Source: Chimonanthus salicifolius | Lineage: Eukaryota; Streptophyta; Magnoliopsida; Laurales; Calycanthaceae | Reading direction: 5' to 3' | Length of the DNA stretch: 64,000 nt | NCBI GenBank assembly: GCA_013350335.1 | Contig: CM023534.1 | Location: 22,773,302 to 22,837,301, forward strand | Shown: positions 44,833-54,264 of the stretch, in pieces | How positions within the stretch are numbered: position 1 is the first letter of the stretch | How the letters are laid out: each line of letters begins with the position of its first letter | The notes under the pieces: generated by a model | Seen by the model: the letters and a program-made list of their open reading frames with translations, nothing else | Databases searched by the model: none | What the model was told of the DNA's origin: nothing | Made by a program: the position numbers and the translations under genes

Positions 44833-46534
44833 TGTAACACCCCTCCCTCATGAGGGTAAGATCAGAGTGAAATGAGTAAAAATTTCCACGTATCTTTCGT
44901 GTAATAATTAGTCTCAAAGCCCAAGGTTTGCTGCGAATGATGTTTTAAAGATTTCGAATACCATTAATATTATGTCTAACCATTATTCATAACAATCTAA
45001 ATTTAACGAATATGGGTGATAGGTTGGTGTCCCTCTATGGCTATGGAGTAACTTCAAGTCATAGACTATGGAATTAGATTGTAGGTAATCTCTAACATAT
45101 TTCATAAACAATAAGGCATCATACAACAAATCTTGAAAAGATTCGCCTGCTTTATAGTTTGACAGTAATGTGTGTTTTCAAGGAGAGTTTCAGTGTATGA
45201 ACAATAGTAAAAATTCCTATAAGACAACAGGATATTGTGTTTCAAATCTTTTCAGCAAAACAACATAAGATGTTGTCCTTCGTAAAATTTCCAAGTATTG
45301 ACAAATAGGACAACACATACCTTTAAAATTCCCTTTTTAATGTTTTAAGTACTTGAAATCTTAACCCCATGAAACCATATAGTTTTAAATTCCATCAGAA
45401 ACTGTTATTCTGGAATGCCAAATTCTGAATTGCTACAGATTATGGAATCATTAGATTTAGTTAATCATTCTAATCCTACCAACAAAAACATACGAATTCC
45501 ACAAGTTCCATACTTAAGTAAGAATTCATGTGCCCACTTTAGGCCTTGGTTTACCACATTTTGGGACTGAGAACCAGTCCCATGATCTGGCTGATTTGAG
45601 GTTAGAAATCAGTCTCCACTCAGCAATTTTTTTGATGGAATTAGAAGTAAGGAAAAAAGAATAATGGGACTCCAAGAACCAAAAAAAAATGGAGTAAGCG
45701 CTTACCGCGATGGTGCTTCAAGTGAGAAGTTGAGATGTTACTCGACAAGGCTGATGAAGAGATGCAAAATAGCAGGGATGTTGCACTCAGATCTGAGCAG
45801 ATCAAGGTTAGAGGTGATTGCAGACGAGATTGTAGGGGCACGGACGAAATCGCGACTGGTTGCAGAAGGTTTTGCTTGTTGCTCGAGAGATGAAGATAGG
45901 AAATCGACTGCCATTGTATGGGTTTATAGAGTCCATGGTCGGCTGGGTTGCTTCGACTTGAGAGGAATTTTAGGTGAAAGGAAGAATCCAAGTAGGGAAA
46001 GGATTGGGGGAGAAAAGCTAGGGTTTCCATTCCGGTTTTGGAGAAGAGAAGGAGGAAAAATAGGAATTCATTTGGGGGAAACTTTCCCTCTACTGTGGTG
46101 GTGAGAAGGTTTTGGGTTTCCTTTTCGTGGGTTAGGGATTTAGGATAAGTGCCGAAGGGGAGAGTGTTGTACCGTGAATGGGATTCACGAGTGTGGGTCT
46201 CCAAGGGCCCACACGGTTTGAGTACCCTTTTTATTAACACCACATGTGTATAATTAATATACACCTGATTAAATAACTTTAATGTGAGAATTATTTTGTT
46301 AAAGCTAATTTCTATTGTAAACTCAACCAAGGGGTGTGGGTCCCATGCCCCATCCAAAATTATAAATTTCTAATTGTATAATTCCAATTAAAATTCTAAC
46401 CTTGCGAATGAAATTCTAATTTAATAAATAAAATTTTCATTCACTTAAAAATAAAATATAAAATTTGCATAAACAATGTTAGTTACTAAACTAATATTAC
46501 TTACTGACTCGCTACTTAGGGTCGGGTCACTACA
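44833..46534 (-). repeat. Tekay-like 5' LTR
   Basis: 1,702 bp, clearly paralogous to 38,374-40,123 with scattered substitutions. One stretch (45,664-46,104) is open on + by chance and is mirrored by the other LTR; no protein is inferred. Confidence 0.9.
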
Positions 46535-46539
46535 CATGC

Positions 46540-46920
46540 ACTGCCAACTCATGAGTCAGGTAATTGTGTATCTCTATGAGCACTCCTCGTGCCATTAAAT
46601 CTCAAGTATCACCTTGCACTACCATCTAATGAGCCACATGATCTGGCCTCGTTATGACCGCACCTCGCACCATCAAATCACAAGTGCCACTTTGCACTAC
46701 CATCTCATGAGCCACATGATCTAGCCTCGCTATGAGTGCACCTTGCATCATCAAATCACAAGTGCCACCTTGCACTACCATCTCATGAGCCACATGATCT
46801 GACCTCGCTACGAGCGCACCTTGTGTCATCGAATCTCACGTGCCATGCACTGCCAACTCATGAGTCACATAGTTGTGTCTCATTACGAGCGCGCCTCACA
46901 CCATCAACTCATGGGTCACA
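46540..46920 (+). repeat. ~78-bp tandem repeat, right part
   Basis: About five units. The best-conserved unit begins GTGCCACTTTGCACTACCAT and contains GAGCCACATGATCT and GAGTGCACCTTGCATCATCA. Units immediately beside the Tekay-like element are more diverged. Confidence 0.8.
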
Positions 46921-48063
46921 TACTTAGTTACCATACCAACAATAACCTCTCAATCAATCCCATACGACGTAACTCTCTACCCCAAGGCAGTCTAACACAA
47001 TCTAGGAAGTGTAACATCATGTACTCACATCTAGAGATCTAAGTCCATATTCCCGTGCCCATGCACTGTGAGTCAAGTCCACTCACAGCTCCTAGTACCC
47101 ATGCCATAGCAAGGGTGTTTCTATGTCCTGATGTAGCCTAATAGTTATGCCGCACTCACACCTCGACCAAATACTTACATCAACTCATGCATGCCAATTA
47201 CATCTACACATGTTGTCTTGATACTATAAACATCATAACAATATAGCATAGTAGGCAAGATATCATCAGGCGATGGAAGACAGGGAAGGGTAGGCAAACG
47301 CTGGAGAGGACAGAGAGAGAAAGGGGAGACTAATGTTGAAACAATGGTGGTAGAGGCAGCGGTGATCGGTTTTGCTCAAGAGGAGAGAGTGACGGCTGGA
47401 AAGGTTTGGAGAGGAGACAATGGAGGGAATCGAGAAGCGATAGAGGGGGGGATCAGAAGGAAACAAGAGAGAGAGAGAGAGAGAAAGGGAAATTAGGGAT
47501 TCAAAAGGGGGCTTGGGGGTTTTATCTCACGCGGGTCGGTTGGCAAGTATCAAGTGTGTTTAAGTTGGGTTGAAAGAGAGGGATGGGTAGCTTAGGGTAG
47601 GGTACGGGTTTTTAAGTCAAGAGAAAATCAAGCCTTGCTATTAAAATGTTTAATTAACCAAAGCAATTTATAAAACAAAGATCTAGAATTTTGAAAATAT
47701 AAATTTTATCCTGAGTGGAAATTAGATTTGGTTTTAAATGAAATTTGGGATCTTTAAAGTTTGATCAAAATCACATTTTTCTATAACTCAACAAATTTTA
47801 TTAAATTCTTTAGCAAAACTTAAACTTAAAATTTAAAATCTATATGGAAATCAAATCCGAAATAACTTCTAAAAAGTAAAATAAAATAGAAAAGTAAGAG
47901 CAAAATTATCAAAATGCCCTTTCGACCTTCCGACTCAGATTATTAGCAATATTGGAATCATTAGAGAGCCCACAAGCTAACTAGTGCCACCAAAACCCCG
48001 ATAACCAACTCAGACATCCACAAACCTCCTTAAAAATCCAAAATATCAGGTCAGGTCGTTAAA
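46921..48063 (-). repeat. LTR-like flank of the tandem repeat
   Basis: Non-coding, AG-rich at 47,270-47,480, and ends ATCAGGTCAGGTCGTTAAA, similar in form to chromovirus LTR ends (GGGTCGGGTCACTACA). With TATAACACCCACCC at 38,101 it may be one old solo LTR that contains the tandem repeat and was later hit by the Tekay-like element. Speculative; no TSD. Confidence 0.35.
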
Positions 48064-48579
48064 CCCAAGTTTGCGCAAATTTGTGTTATGGAATATCAAA
48101 GTATAGACCATAGTAAAAAAAACCTAAAAGATACAAATTTGGGAATACAAAAACAAAGGAAACGATTTATTGACGTTGTGCCCCATTTTTTTATCCCGTC
48201 CGTCAGATGTCTGCTTCTCTTTACATGTTCTCACCAATCGATTCTAAAAGCAAGCCCAAATCGAGTTATTTTTCGTGAGAATCTCATCGGTAGTTGGAGG
48301 GAAAGGAAGAATACAACGAGAATCAAATGGCCAATGAGGAACAATCTGGGGATTCGACCATCAAAGGAGAAGGAAACAGAAGATGCATCCTCAGAGAATG
48401 TTGGTTCCAATGCGCCAATTTCTACTAAGAAGGCATACTTGGATGACAAATGGGTGAATTCAATCAAAGAAAGACTACCCGAAGAGTTATCCCCAGCCTT
48501 TCATGCTCCATCTACGGAGTTCCCCACAACCTCCGTCGATTAAACGAACATGCCTACATCCCTCGAGTTGTCTCAGTTG

Positions 48580-48759
48580 TGTCAGAAATAAAAATAGAGA
48601 CAAATATGTTCTCTCAATGTTGTAGGGAGAGAGACCCTGATTCACTATATATATAGGAAAAGATTAATTACAAATAAGGAAGAGAATCTAATTACAATGT
48701 AACCCCAATATTATAAATGGGGAAAGTTCTATTCTAGGAATGTAACAGCTCATTTGACA
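48580..48759 (-). repeat. RE1-like 3' LTR
   Basis: 180 bp, TGTCAG...TTGACA on +. Contains the palindromic CTATATATATAG box. Differs from the 5' LTR at the fourth base, in GGAAGAG against GGAAAAG, and in AACCCC against AACTCC. Confidence 0.95.
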
Positions 48760-48775
48760 CTCCCCCTCAAGTTGG
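48760..48775 (-). other. RE1-like polypurine tract
   Basis: Minus strand CCAACTTGAGGGGGAG adjoins the LTR. Confidence 0.85.
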
Positions 48776-51232
48776 AGCATATATGTCTTCTATGCCCAAC
48801 TTGCTAAGTAAGCTGTGAAAAACTCTACCTGTAACTGCTTTGGTGAGAACATCTGCAAGTTGATCTTCGGATTTAACGAATGGTACCTCAATGATCTTCT
48901 CCTCGAGTTTCTCCTTTATGAAATGTCTGTCAATTTCAACATGCTTGGTTCTATCATGTTGCACTGGATTATGTGCAATGTCTATTGCGGCCTTGTTATC
49001 ACAATGCAGTTGCATGGCACGTTGGGGTTTGAATCCCAATTCACCCAACAAATCCTTTATCCAGAGTAGCTCACATACTCCATGCGCCATACCCCTATAT
49101 TCTGCTTCAGCACTTGATCTTGAGACCACTTTCTGCTTCTTACTTCGCCAAGAGACCAGATTGCCTCCCACAAAGGTAAAGTATCCAGATGTAGACCGCC
49201 TATCAGTAATAGAACCAGCCCAGTCTGCATCAGTGTAACCCTCAACATCTAGATGACCATGTCGTGAGAACATCAAGCCTTTTCCAGGAGCTGACTTCAA
49301 GTATCTCAGAATTCGGGTTACAGCCTCCATGTGGGCTTCACTTGGTGCATGCATGAACTGACTCACCACACTTACTGCATATGATATGTCAGGTCTGGTG
49401 TGAGCTAGGTAGATTAACTTACCCACAAAGCGTTGATATCTTTCTTTGTTGGTGGGTACCTGATCAGGATATTCACCAAGCTGGTGATTCAACTCCATTG
49501 GAGTATCTGCTGGTTTGCTGGCTAACATTCCAGTTTCAGTCAAGATGTCAAGAACGTATTTCCGTTGTGATAGAAATATTCCTTTTTTTGAACGAGCCAC
49601 TTCAATACCTAAGAAATACTTCAGAGCACCAAGATTTTTCATTTCAAACTCACTTTCCAAATGGCGCTGTAATGCCGCCTTTTCCTCTGGGTCATTCCCT
49701 GTGACTACCATGTCATCAACATACACAATAAGGGCAGTGACCTTACTTTTCTTATGTTTGAGGAAAAGAGTATGATCTGAGTTACTTTGCTTGTAGCCGA
49801 AATTCTTCATTGATTTGCTGAACCTTCCAAACCATGCTCTGGGTGATTGTTTCAATCCATAAAGAGACTTTCTCAGTTTACACACCATGTTACTCTGACT
49901 GAACCCCATCTTACATCCTGGAGGGGGGTCCATATAAACTTCTTCTTCTAAGTCTCCATGTAGAAATGCATTTTTTACATCAAACTGGTGTAATGGCCAA
50001 TCAAGGTTTGCTGCCAGAGAAAGGAGCACTCGAATTGTGTTGATCTTGGCTACAGGAGCAAAGGTCTCCCCATAGTCAATCCCATAAGTTTGAGTGTAGC
50101 CTTTCGCCACTAGTCTTGCTTTGTATCGTTCAATGGTGCCATCTGCTTTGAATTTTACTGTATATATCCATCTGCAACCTACTGTTTTCTTCCCTTTAGG
50201 AAGGGTAGTCATCTCCCAGGTGGAATTTTTCTGGAGGGCCTCCATTTCTTCATTCATTGCTTGAGTCCACTTGGGATGAGTTAGAGCGTCCTGCACATTA
50301 CTTGGAATAGATACAATGGATAATTGACATACAAATGATACACATGACGGAGACAACCTATGTAGAGACACATGATTAGCAATAGGGTATTTAACCTTTG
50401 CTTTAGGGTCAGGGTCATATTGTTGTCTAGGAATACCTTTAGTCGTACGAGGGGGTAACTGATAACCTGCATTTCCTGTATGACTCGACTCAGGTAAAGT
50501 GATTGAGTTTGAGTGTTCAGGTACCTGTGTCGGATCTGCAGGACGATCTTCAGGACCTGATTGGATGAGAGGTGGTGGTACTATAGGATGAACTGTAGGA
50601 GGGAAATGATCTGACTGCTCTTGTTGCATCACTGTAGTTGGTGGGTCAGTCGTCATCACCACATCGTCAGGTGTTGGTTGATGCTGGTCTGACACAGTCT
50701 GTGAAACGTGAATGATCTGATTCTGAGTACCTTCTGCAAATATAGAGCGCTCCCCCTGCAGGGGATGCTCAGAATCTCCCCCTGAGTAATAGAATTCACT
50801 CTCGTGAAAAATAACATCTGCTGTAACATGCAACGTTTGAGTAGGGGGATGGAAACACTTATAACCCTTCTGTGTGGCAGCATACCCCACAAAGACATAA
50901 CGTAGGGCACACGGATCAAGTTTACCACGCTGGTGCGGATAGACTTGAACATAAGCAACGCAGCCAAAGACACGTGGTTCGATATTTGGTGTGGACGGTA
51001 AGGTGAGGAGAGTGGTCAGCGTCTGGAATGGAGTCTGATACTGAAGGGTACTAGATGGTGTTCTATTGATGAGATAAGCAGCCGAACAAAGAGCCTCCCC
51101 CCCAAAAATGATGGGGCATATGGGCCTCAAATAAAGAGGCACGAACAACTTCAAGAATATGACTGTTCTTATGTTCTGCGACACCATTCTGTTGTGGCGT
51201 ATAAGCACATGTAGTTTGATGAACAATACCAT
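48767..51232 (-). CDS. RE1-like pol, integrase C-terminal part, RT and RNase H
   Basis: Open frame on the minus strand; its real entry is at about 51,100, as residues before SAAYLINRTPSS are the other frame's shadow. It holds the integrase C-terminal region (RVFGCVAYVQVYPHQRGKLD), a Pro/Gln-rich linker, then RVT_2: MNEEMEALQKNSTWEMTTLP, CRWIYTVKFKADGTIERYKA, YGIDYGETFAPVAKI, QFDVKNAFLHGDLEEEVYM, YGLKQSPRAWF and the catalytic YVDDMVV. RNase H follows with GYTDADWAGS, SSAEAEYRGM and LHCDNKAAID, ending near 48,767. These enzymes copy the element RNA into DNA. Lineage within copia (Ivana/Ale-type) is not resolved. In the ancestor this was one polyprotein with 53,099-51,100. Confidence 0.9.
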   Translation of the reverse strand: MVLFIKLHVLIRHNRMVSQNIRTVIFLKLFVPLYLRPICPIIFGGEALCSAAYLINRTPSSTLQYQTPFQTLTTLLTLPSTPNIEPRVFGCVAYVQVYPHQRGKLDPCALRYVFVGYAATQKGYKCFHPPTQTLHVTADVIFHESEFYYSGGDSEHPLQGERSIFAEGTQNQIIHVSQTVSDQHQPTPDDVVMTTDPPTTVMQQEQSDHFPPTVHPIVPPPLIQSGPEDRPADPTQVPEHSNSITLPESSHTGNAGYQLPPRTTKGIPRQQYDPDPKAKVKYPIANHVSLHRLSPSCVSFVCQLSIVSIPSNVQDALTHPKWTQAMNEEMEALQKNSTWEMTTLPKGKKTVGCRWIYTVKFKADGTIERYKARLVAKGYTQTYGIDYGETFAPVAKINTIRVLLSLAANLDWPLHQFDVKNAFLHGDLEEEVYMDPPPGCKMGFSQSNMVCKLRKSLYGLKQSPRAWFGRFSKSMKNFGYKQSNSDHTLFLKHKKSKVTALIVYVDDMVVTGNDPEEKAALQRHLESEFEMKNLGALKYFLGIEVARSKKGIFLSQRKYVLDILTETGMLASKPADTPMELNHQLGEYPDQVPTNKERYQRFVGKLIYLAHTRPDISYAVSVVSQFMHAPSEAHMEAVTRILRYLKSAPGKGLMFSRHGHLDVEGYTDADWAGSITDRRSTSGYFTFVGGNLVSWRSKKQKVVSRSSAEAEYRGMAHGVCELLWIKDLLGELGFKPQRAMQLHCDNKAAIDIAHNPVQHDRTKHVEIDRHFIKEKLEEKIIEVPFVKSEDQLADVLTKAVTGRVFHSLLSKLGIEDIYAPT

Positions 51233-53099
51233 GAGAGCTCAAAAAATTGCGGAGGTCATTGTTGACGAACTCGCCGCCATTGTCAGACCGAAGAGTTATG
51301 ATCTTCTTATCAAACTGAGTAGCAACATATTGATGAAATTGTTTGAATTTCATAAGGACGTCGCTTTTCTGCTTTATGGGAAAAACCCATGTCATCCTGG
51401 TGCAATCATCTATAAATGTCACAAACCACTTAAAACCACTAATTGTAGAAACTCGTGACGGTCCCCAAACATCAGAATGGACAAGCATAAAAGGCATAGA
51501 ACTTTTATTCAATCTTAATGGATAAGAAATGCGATGACTTTTTGCCAAAATACAAGTGTCACAATGAAAGTCTGATTCAGCAAAATTGGAAAATAAATCT
51601 GGAAATAAAAGTTTGAGATAACCAAAAGAAGCATGCCCTAATCGTCTATGCCACAACCAAATTGTTTTCATCCGGACGGACTCATCTCCTCGAACATGAT
51701 GTGCTTGACCCAATCTCTTATTGCAGTCTTCTGTCAAGTCCAGATAGTACAACTTGCCCCTCCTAGTACCACATCCAATCACGGCCCTGGTGAGAAGGTC
51801 CTGAAACAGACAATACAAGGGCCAAAAACACACAGTACAATTAAGAGAATCAATGATTTGAGGGACAGATAATAAGTCATAATCGAGTGATGGGACAACC
51901 AAGACATGAGATAGACTTAATGATGATGTAAGAGATAGGGACCCTTCTCCCAGAACGGGAGAGGTGGTTCCATTGGCACTGGTGACATGTGTTTGGTTTG
52001 ATGGTTTGGGAGAGTGTAACTCAGTAAAACTAGAGGTCATGTGATCAGTAGCGCCAGTGTCAATAATCCATGATCTATTACCAGTAATGGAAGATGTGCA
52101 AGGGGAGATACCTGAGGTAGCCAAGGCCGTGGAGCCGGATGTACCTGGTGGAAGTTTGGATGTAAGCTCTTGGGATAACGCAGCGGATGCGACTGATGCT
52201 CTGCTCGGCTCTCTCTTTGGTCCGTTGTGAACCCACCATGCTGGATAACCAATGATCTCATAACAACCTTTAATGGTATGGTTAGCTAAACCACATTTGG
52301 TACACTTCATTGGAGGCCGGTTACGAGTAGAGGCGGAGTACAAAGGGGGTGGCCGAGATGGCTTGAACCGTGCGGTAGCCAAGGCGGTGGCATCGGATGA
52401 AACACCAACATCAGACATTGTTCCCTGTCGGTTACTCTCTCGTTTAATATGTGCATACACTGCCTCAAGTTCAGGTTTAGGGTCCATCCGCAAAATCTCG
52501 CCTCGAAGTTGATCAAAGTTCGTGTCCAAACCGGCAAGGAAAATATAAACACGGAGACGGTCAATCTCCATGCGTCTAGTTTCAATGTCGACCGGATGCT
52601 GCATATGGCTGGGGCATAATTGGTCAAGCTCCTGAAATATCTCAGTGAGCTCACTGTAATAAGCGGTAACAGGCGCTCCATTCTGTGTTGTCTTGAATGA
52701 CCGTCTATGTAGATCAAAAATCTTCGCTTCATCGGAACCATCAGAGTATGTTTTCTTGATTGCATCCCAGACCTGTTGTACTGTGTCATAACGGATGAAC
52801 CGTTTCATCTGAAGGGGTTGCATAGCATCAAATAACCAACTCTTGACTTGGCAGTCCGATGCACGCCATTTGTTGTATGTCGGGTTTGTGGCTGCAGGCT
52901 TGGTCATATCACCGGTCAAGTGACCATGTTTCTCTCGTCCGACAATCTTCATCTCCATGACTTGGTGCCATAGGGAATAATTATGTTCGTCCAGTTTGAT
53001 TCCAGTTGAGAAGGTGGAATTGTCTCCTTGAACAGTGACAATTTGACTGGGTGGAGTGGATCCACCAGCAGCACCTTTAGAGGCAACCTCATTGGCCAT
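51063..53099 (-). CDS. RE1-like gag, protease and integrase
   Basis: Start MANEVASKGAAGGSTPPSQ at 53,099. The gag core (SLWHQVMEMKI to LRVYIFLAGLDTNFDQLRGE) is followed by a complete CCHC knuckle CTKCGLANHTIKGC near residue 270. The protease motif is WIIDTGATDHM. Integrase: zinc finger with HRRLGHASFGYLK and CDTCILAK, then the catalytic series Asp (HSDVWGPS), Asp (RSDNGGEF) and Glu (QQNGVAEHKN). Translation leaves frame at HHFWG in the run of seven Gs (51,097-51,103), where six would keep the RT frame open. Gag makes the particle, protease cuts the polyprotein, integrase inserts the DNA. Best-preserved coding sequence in the window. Confidence 0.9.
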   Translation of the reverse strand: MANEVASKGAAGGSTPPSQIVTVQGDNSTFSTGIKLDEHNYSLWHQVMEMKIVGREKHGHLTGDMTKPAATNPTYNKWRASDCQVKSWLFDAMQPLQMKRFIRYDTVQQVWDAIKKTYSDGSDEAKIFDLHRRSFKTTQNGAPVTAYYSELTEIFQELDQLCPSHMQHPVDIETRRMEIDRLRVYIFLAGLDTNFDQLRGEILRMDPKPELEAVYAHIKRESNRQGTMSDVGVSSDATALATARFKPSRPPPLYSASTRNRPPMKCTKCGLANHTIKGCYEIIGYPAWWVHNGPKREPSRASVASAALSQELTSKLPPGTSGSTALATSGISPCTSSITGNRSWIIDTGATDHMTSSFTELHSPKPSNQTHVTSANGTTSPVLGEGSLSLTSSLSLSHVLVVPSLDYDLLSVPQIIDSLNCTVCFWPLYCLFQDLLTRAVIGCGTRRGKLYYLDLTEDCNKRLGQAHHVRGDESVRMKTIWLWHRRLGHASFGYLKLLFPDLFSNFAESDFHCDTCILAKSHRISYPLRLNKSSMPFMLVHSDVWGPSRVSTISGFKWFVTFIDDCTRMTWVFPIKQKSDVLMKFKQFHQYVATQFDKKIITLRSDNGGEFVNNDLRNFLSSHGIVHQTTCAYTPQQNGVAEHKNSHILEVVRASLFEAHMPHHFWGGGSLFGCLSHQ

Positions 53100-54066
53100 T
53101 GGGGCGGTTGGTTAGGCCTGCGAACTGGGCCAATTGACGGGCCTGATCTGTATACTGGGCCTGCAAACAGGGCCTGATCTGGCCGGGCCTGCGGACAGGG
53201 CAGACTGGGCCTGGTTCAGCTGGACCGGGTCGGAATGGCTCGCAACCTGGGCCAACTGACGGGCCTGTTGTGTGTAGACTGGGCCGGCAGACTGGGCCGG
53301 ATCGGGCTGGACCTGTGGACAAGGTCAATGTGAGACCGGAAGATGCAGGGCGACAATGCCAGAGCTGATGCCGACGATCTGAAGAGGGCCAGGCGGAAGG
53401 CTGGCAGGGCTGAGAAGGTAGAAGAAGGGTGTACCGCGGCCGTCGGTTGGGATTTGACGGAAGGCCCGGCACACAGAGCTCGCAAATCTGGAAATCAGAT
53501 CGGCGATGGGAGCGGCAGCGCTCTGTCTCCCCCTTTCTGGGAAAAAATCGGTGACTGATCTGGTTCCGTTGGCAGATGCCCGATCTGGTATGCAACCGAT
53601 GGTTCGGCTGCGGCTGCTCCACGTCCGGCTGAGATCGGAACAGGCGGAAACCCTGTTTTTGTGTTGGTTCTGCCGGCAGAGCTGCTCAACCCGTGACCAG
53701 AGATCTGGAGACGAGTGGCGGCCGGATGTGAGCAGATCGAGCTGCTGCTGCAGAAGCGTGAGCGGGTGAAGGGCAGATCTGTGAACGGCGATGGGGCAGA
53801 CGACGAGAGAGAGGAAGGCAGGAGGCGGACGCTGTCAGGCGGTGGGATTCAGATCTGTCGCCGGTGTCGGCTGGTGTCCGGCTGAATCTCCACTGCGATG
53901 ATGATGGGATGAGAACCGCTCGCCGGCGCCGGTCATGCCGATACCTCTATGCAGATCGGGAACGGGAACAGTAGATCTGCCGATGCCTCTGCGTGTGTTT
54001 TTTTTTTTCGTTTGTTCTGAGTTCTGACGTGCAGGAGAGAGGAAAAAAAAAATTGATGATGATCGA
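53100..54066 (-). other. Long GC-rich leader between PBS and gag
   Basis: About 970 bp between the 5' LTR/PBS and the gag ATG, far longer than the short leaders usual in compact copia elements. GC-rich, unlike the surrounding DNA. At 53,110-53,310 it repeats CTGGGCC/GGGCCTG motifs. A 177-codon minus ORF (53,622-53,089) overlaps the gag start in another frame and has no recognised domain; it is probably chance in GC-rich DNA. Confidence 0.6.
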
Positions 54067-54084
54067 ACTAGGCTCTTGGTGCCA
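54067..54084 (-). other. RE1-like primer-binding site
   Basis: Minus strand TGGCACCAAGAGCCTAG directly follows LTR end CTAACA; a variant of the initiator-Met site TGGTATCAGAGCC. Confidence 0.7.
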
Positions 54085-54264
54085 TGTTAGAAATAAAAAT
54101 AGAGACAAATATGTTCTCTCAATGTTGTAGGGAGAGAGACCCTGATTCACTATATATATAGGAAAAGATTAATTACAAATAAGGAAAAGAATCTAATTAC
54201 AATGTAACTCCAATATTATAAATGGGGAAAGTTCTATTCTAGGAATGTAACAGCTCATTTGACA
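54085..54264 (-). repeat. RE1-like 5' LTR
   Basis: 180 bp, TGTTAG...TTGACA; same length as the 3' LTR with three substitutions. Confidence 0.95.

Larger units (their letters stand above)
38374..46534 (-). mobile_element. Complete but mutated Tekay-like chromovirus (Ty3-gypsy)
   Basis: 8,161 bp, minus strand, perfect TSD CATGC (38,369-38,373 and 46,535-46,539). LTRs 38,374-40,123 and 44,833-46,534, both starting TGTAACACCCCTCCCT (on +) and ending CACTACA. Order from 5': PBS, gag, protease, RT, RNase H, integrase, chromodomain, PPT. Tekay/Del placement comes from the GACGAAAATCCTAAAAGG-type PPT, TGTAACACCC LTR ends and the chromodomain. Many stops and frameshifts. Confidence 0.9.
48580..54264 (-). 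mobile_element. Young Ty1-copia element (RE1-like) inside the DUF247 gene
   Basis: 5,685 bp, minus strand. Perfect TSD AGTTG (48,575-48,579 and 54,265-54,269). LTRs of 180 bp each differ at three positions. PBS, gag, protease, integrase, RT, RNase H and PPT are all in order. Apart from one frameshift in the G-run at 51,097-51,103, the coding region is open. Excising it with one TSD copy leaves the DUF247 reading frame continuous at this point. Confidence 0.95.

Noticed and set aside
45664..46357. ORFs of 146 and 238 codons on opposite strands within the Tekay-like LTR
   Set aside because: LTR sequence; the other LTR has the same region broken differently. No protein family recognised.
38101..48063. 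Single old solo LTR spanning the tandem repeat with the Tekay-like element nested in it
   Set aside because: Ends look LTR-like, but no TSD or second copy supports the boundaries, so it is only mentioned in the flank entry.
51097..51103. Programmed ribosomal frameshift in copia
   Set aside because: It falls within the integrase domain rather than at a gag-pol border, and one base difference in a homopolymer restores the ancestral frame; error or mutation is simpler.
53089..53622. 177-codon minus-strand ORF in the copia leader
   Set aside because: GC-rich DNA lengthens random ORFs; Arg/Pro/Ser-rich without domain and overlapping the gag start in another frame.
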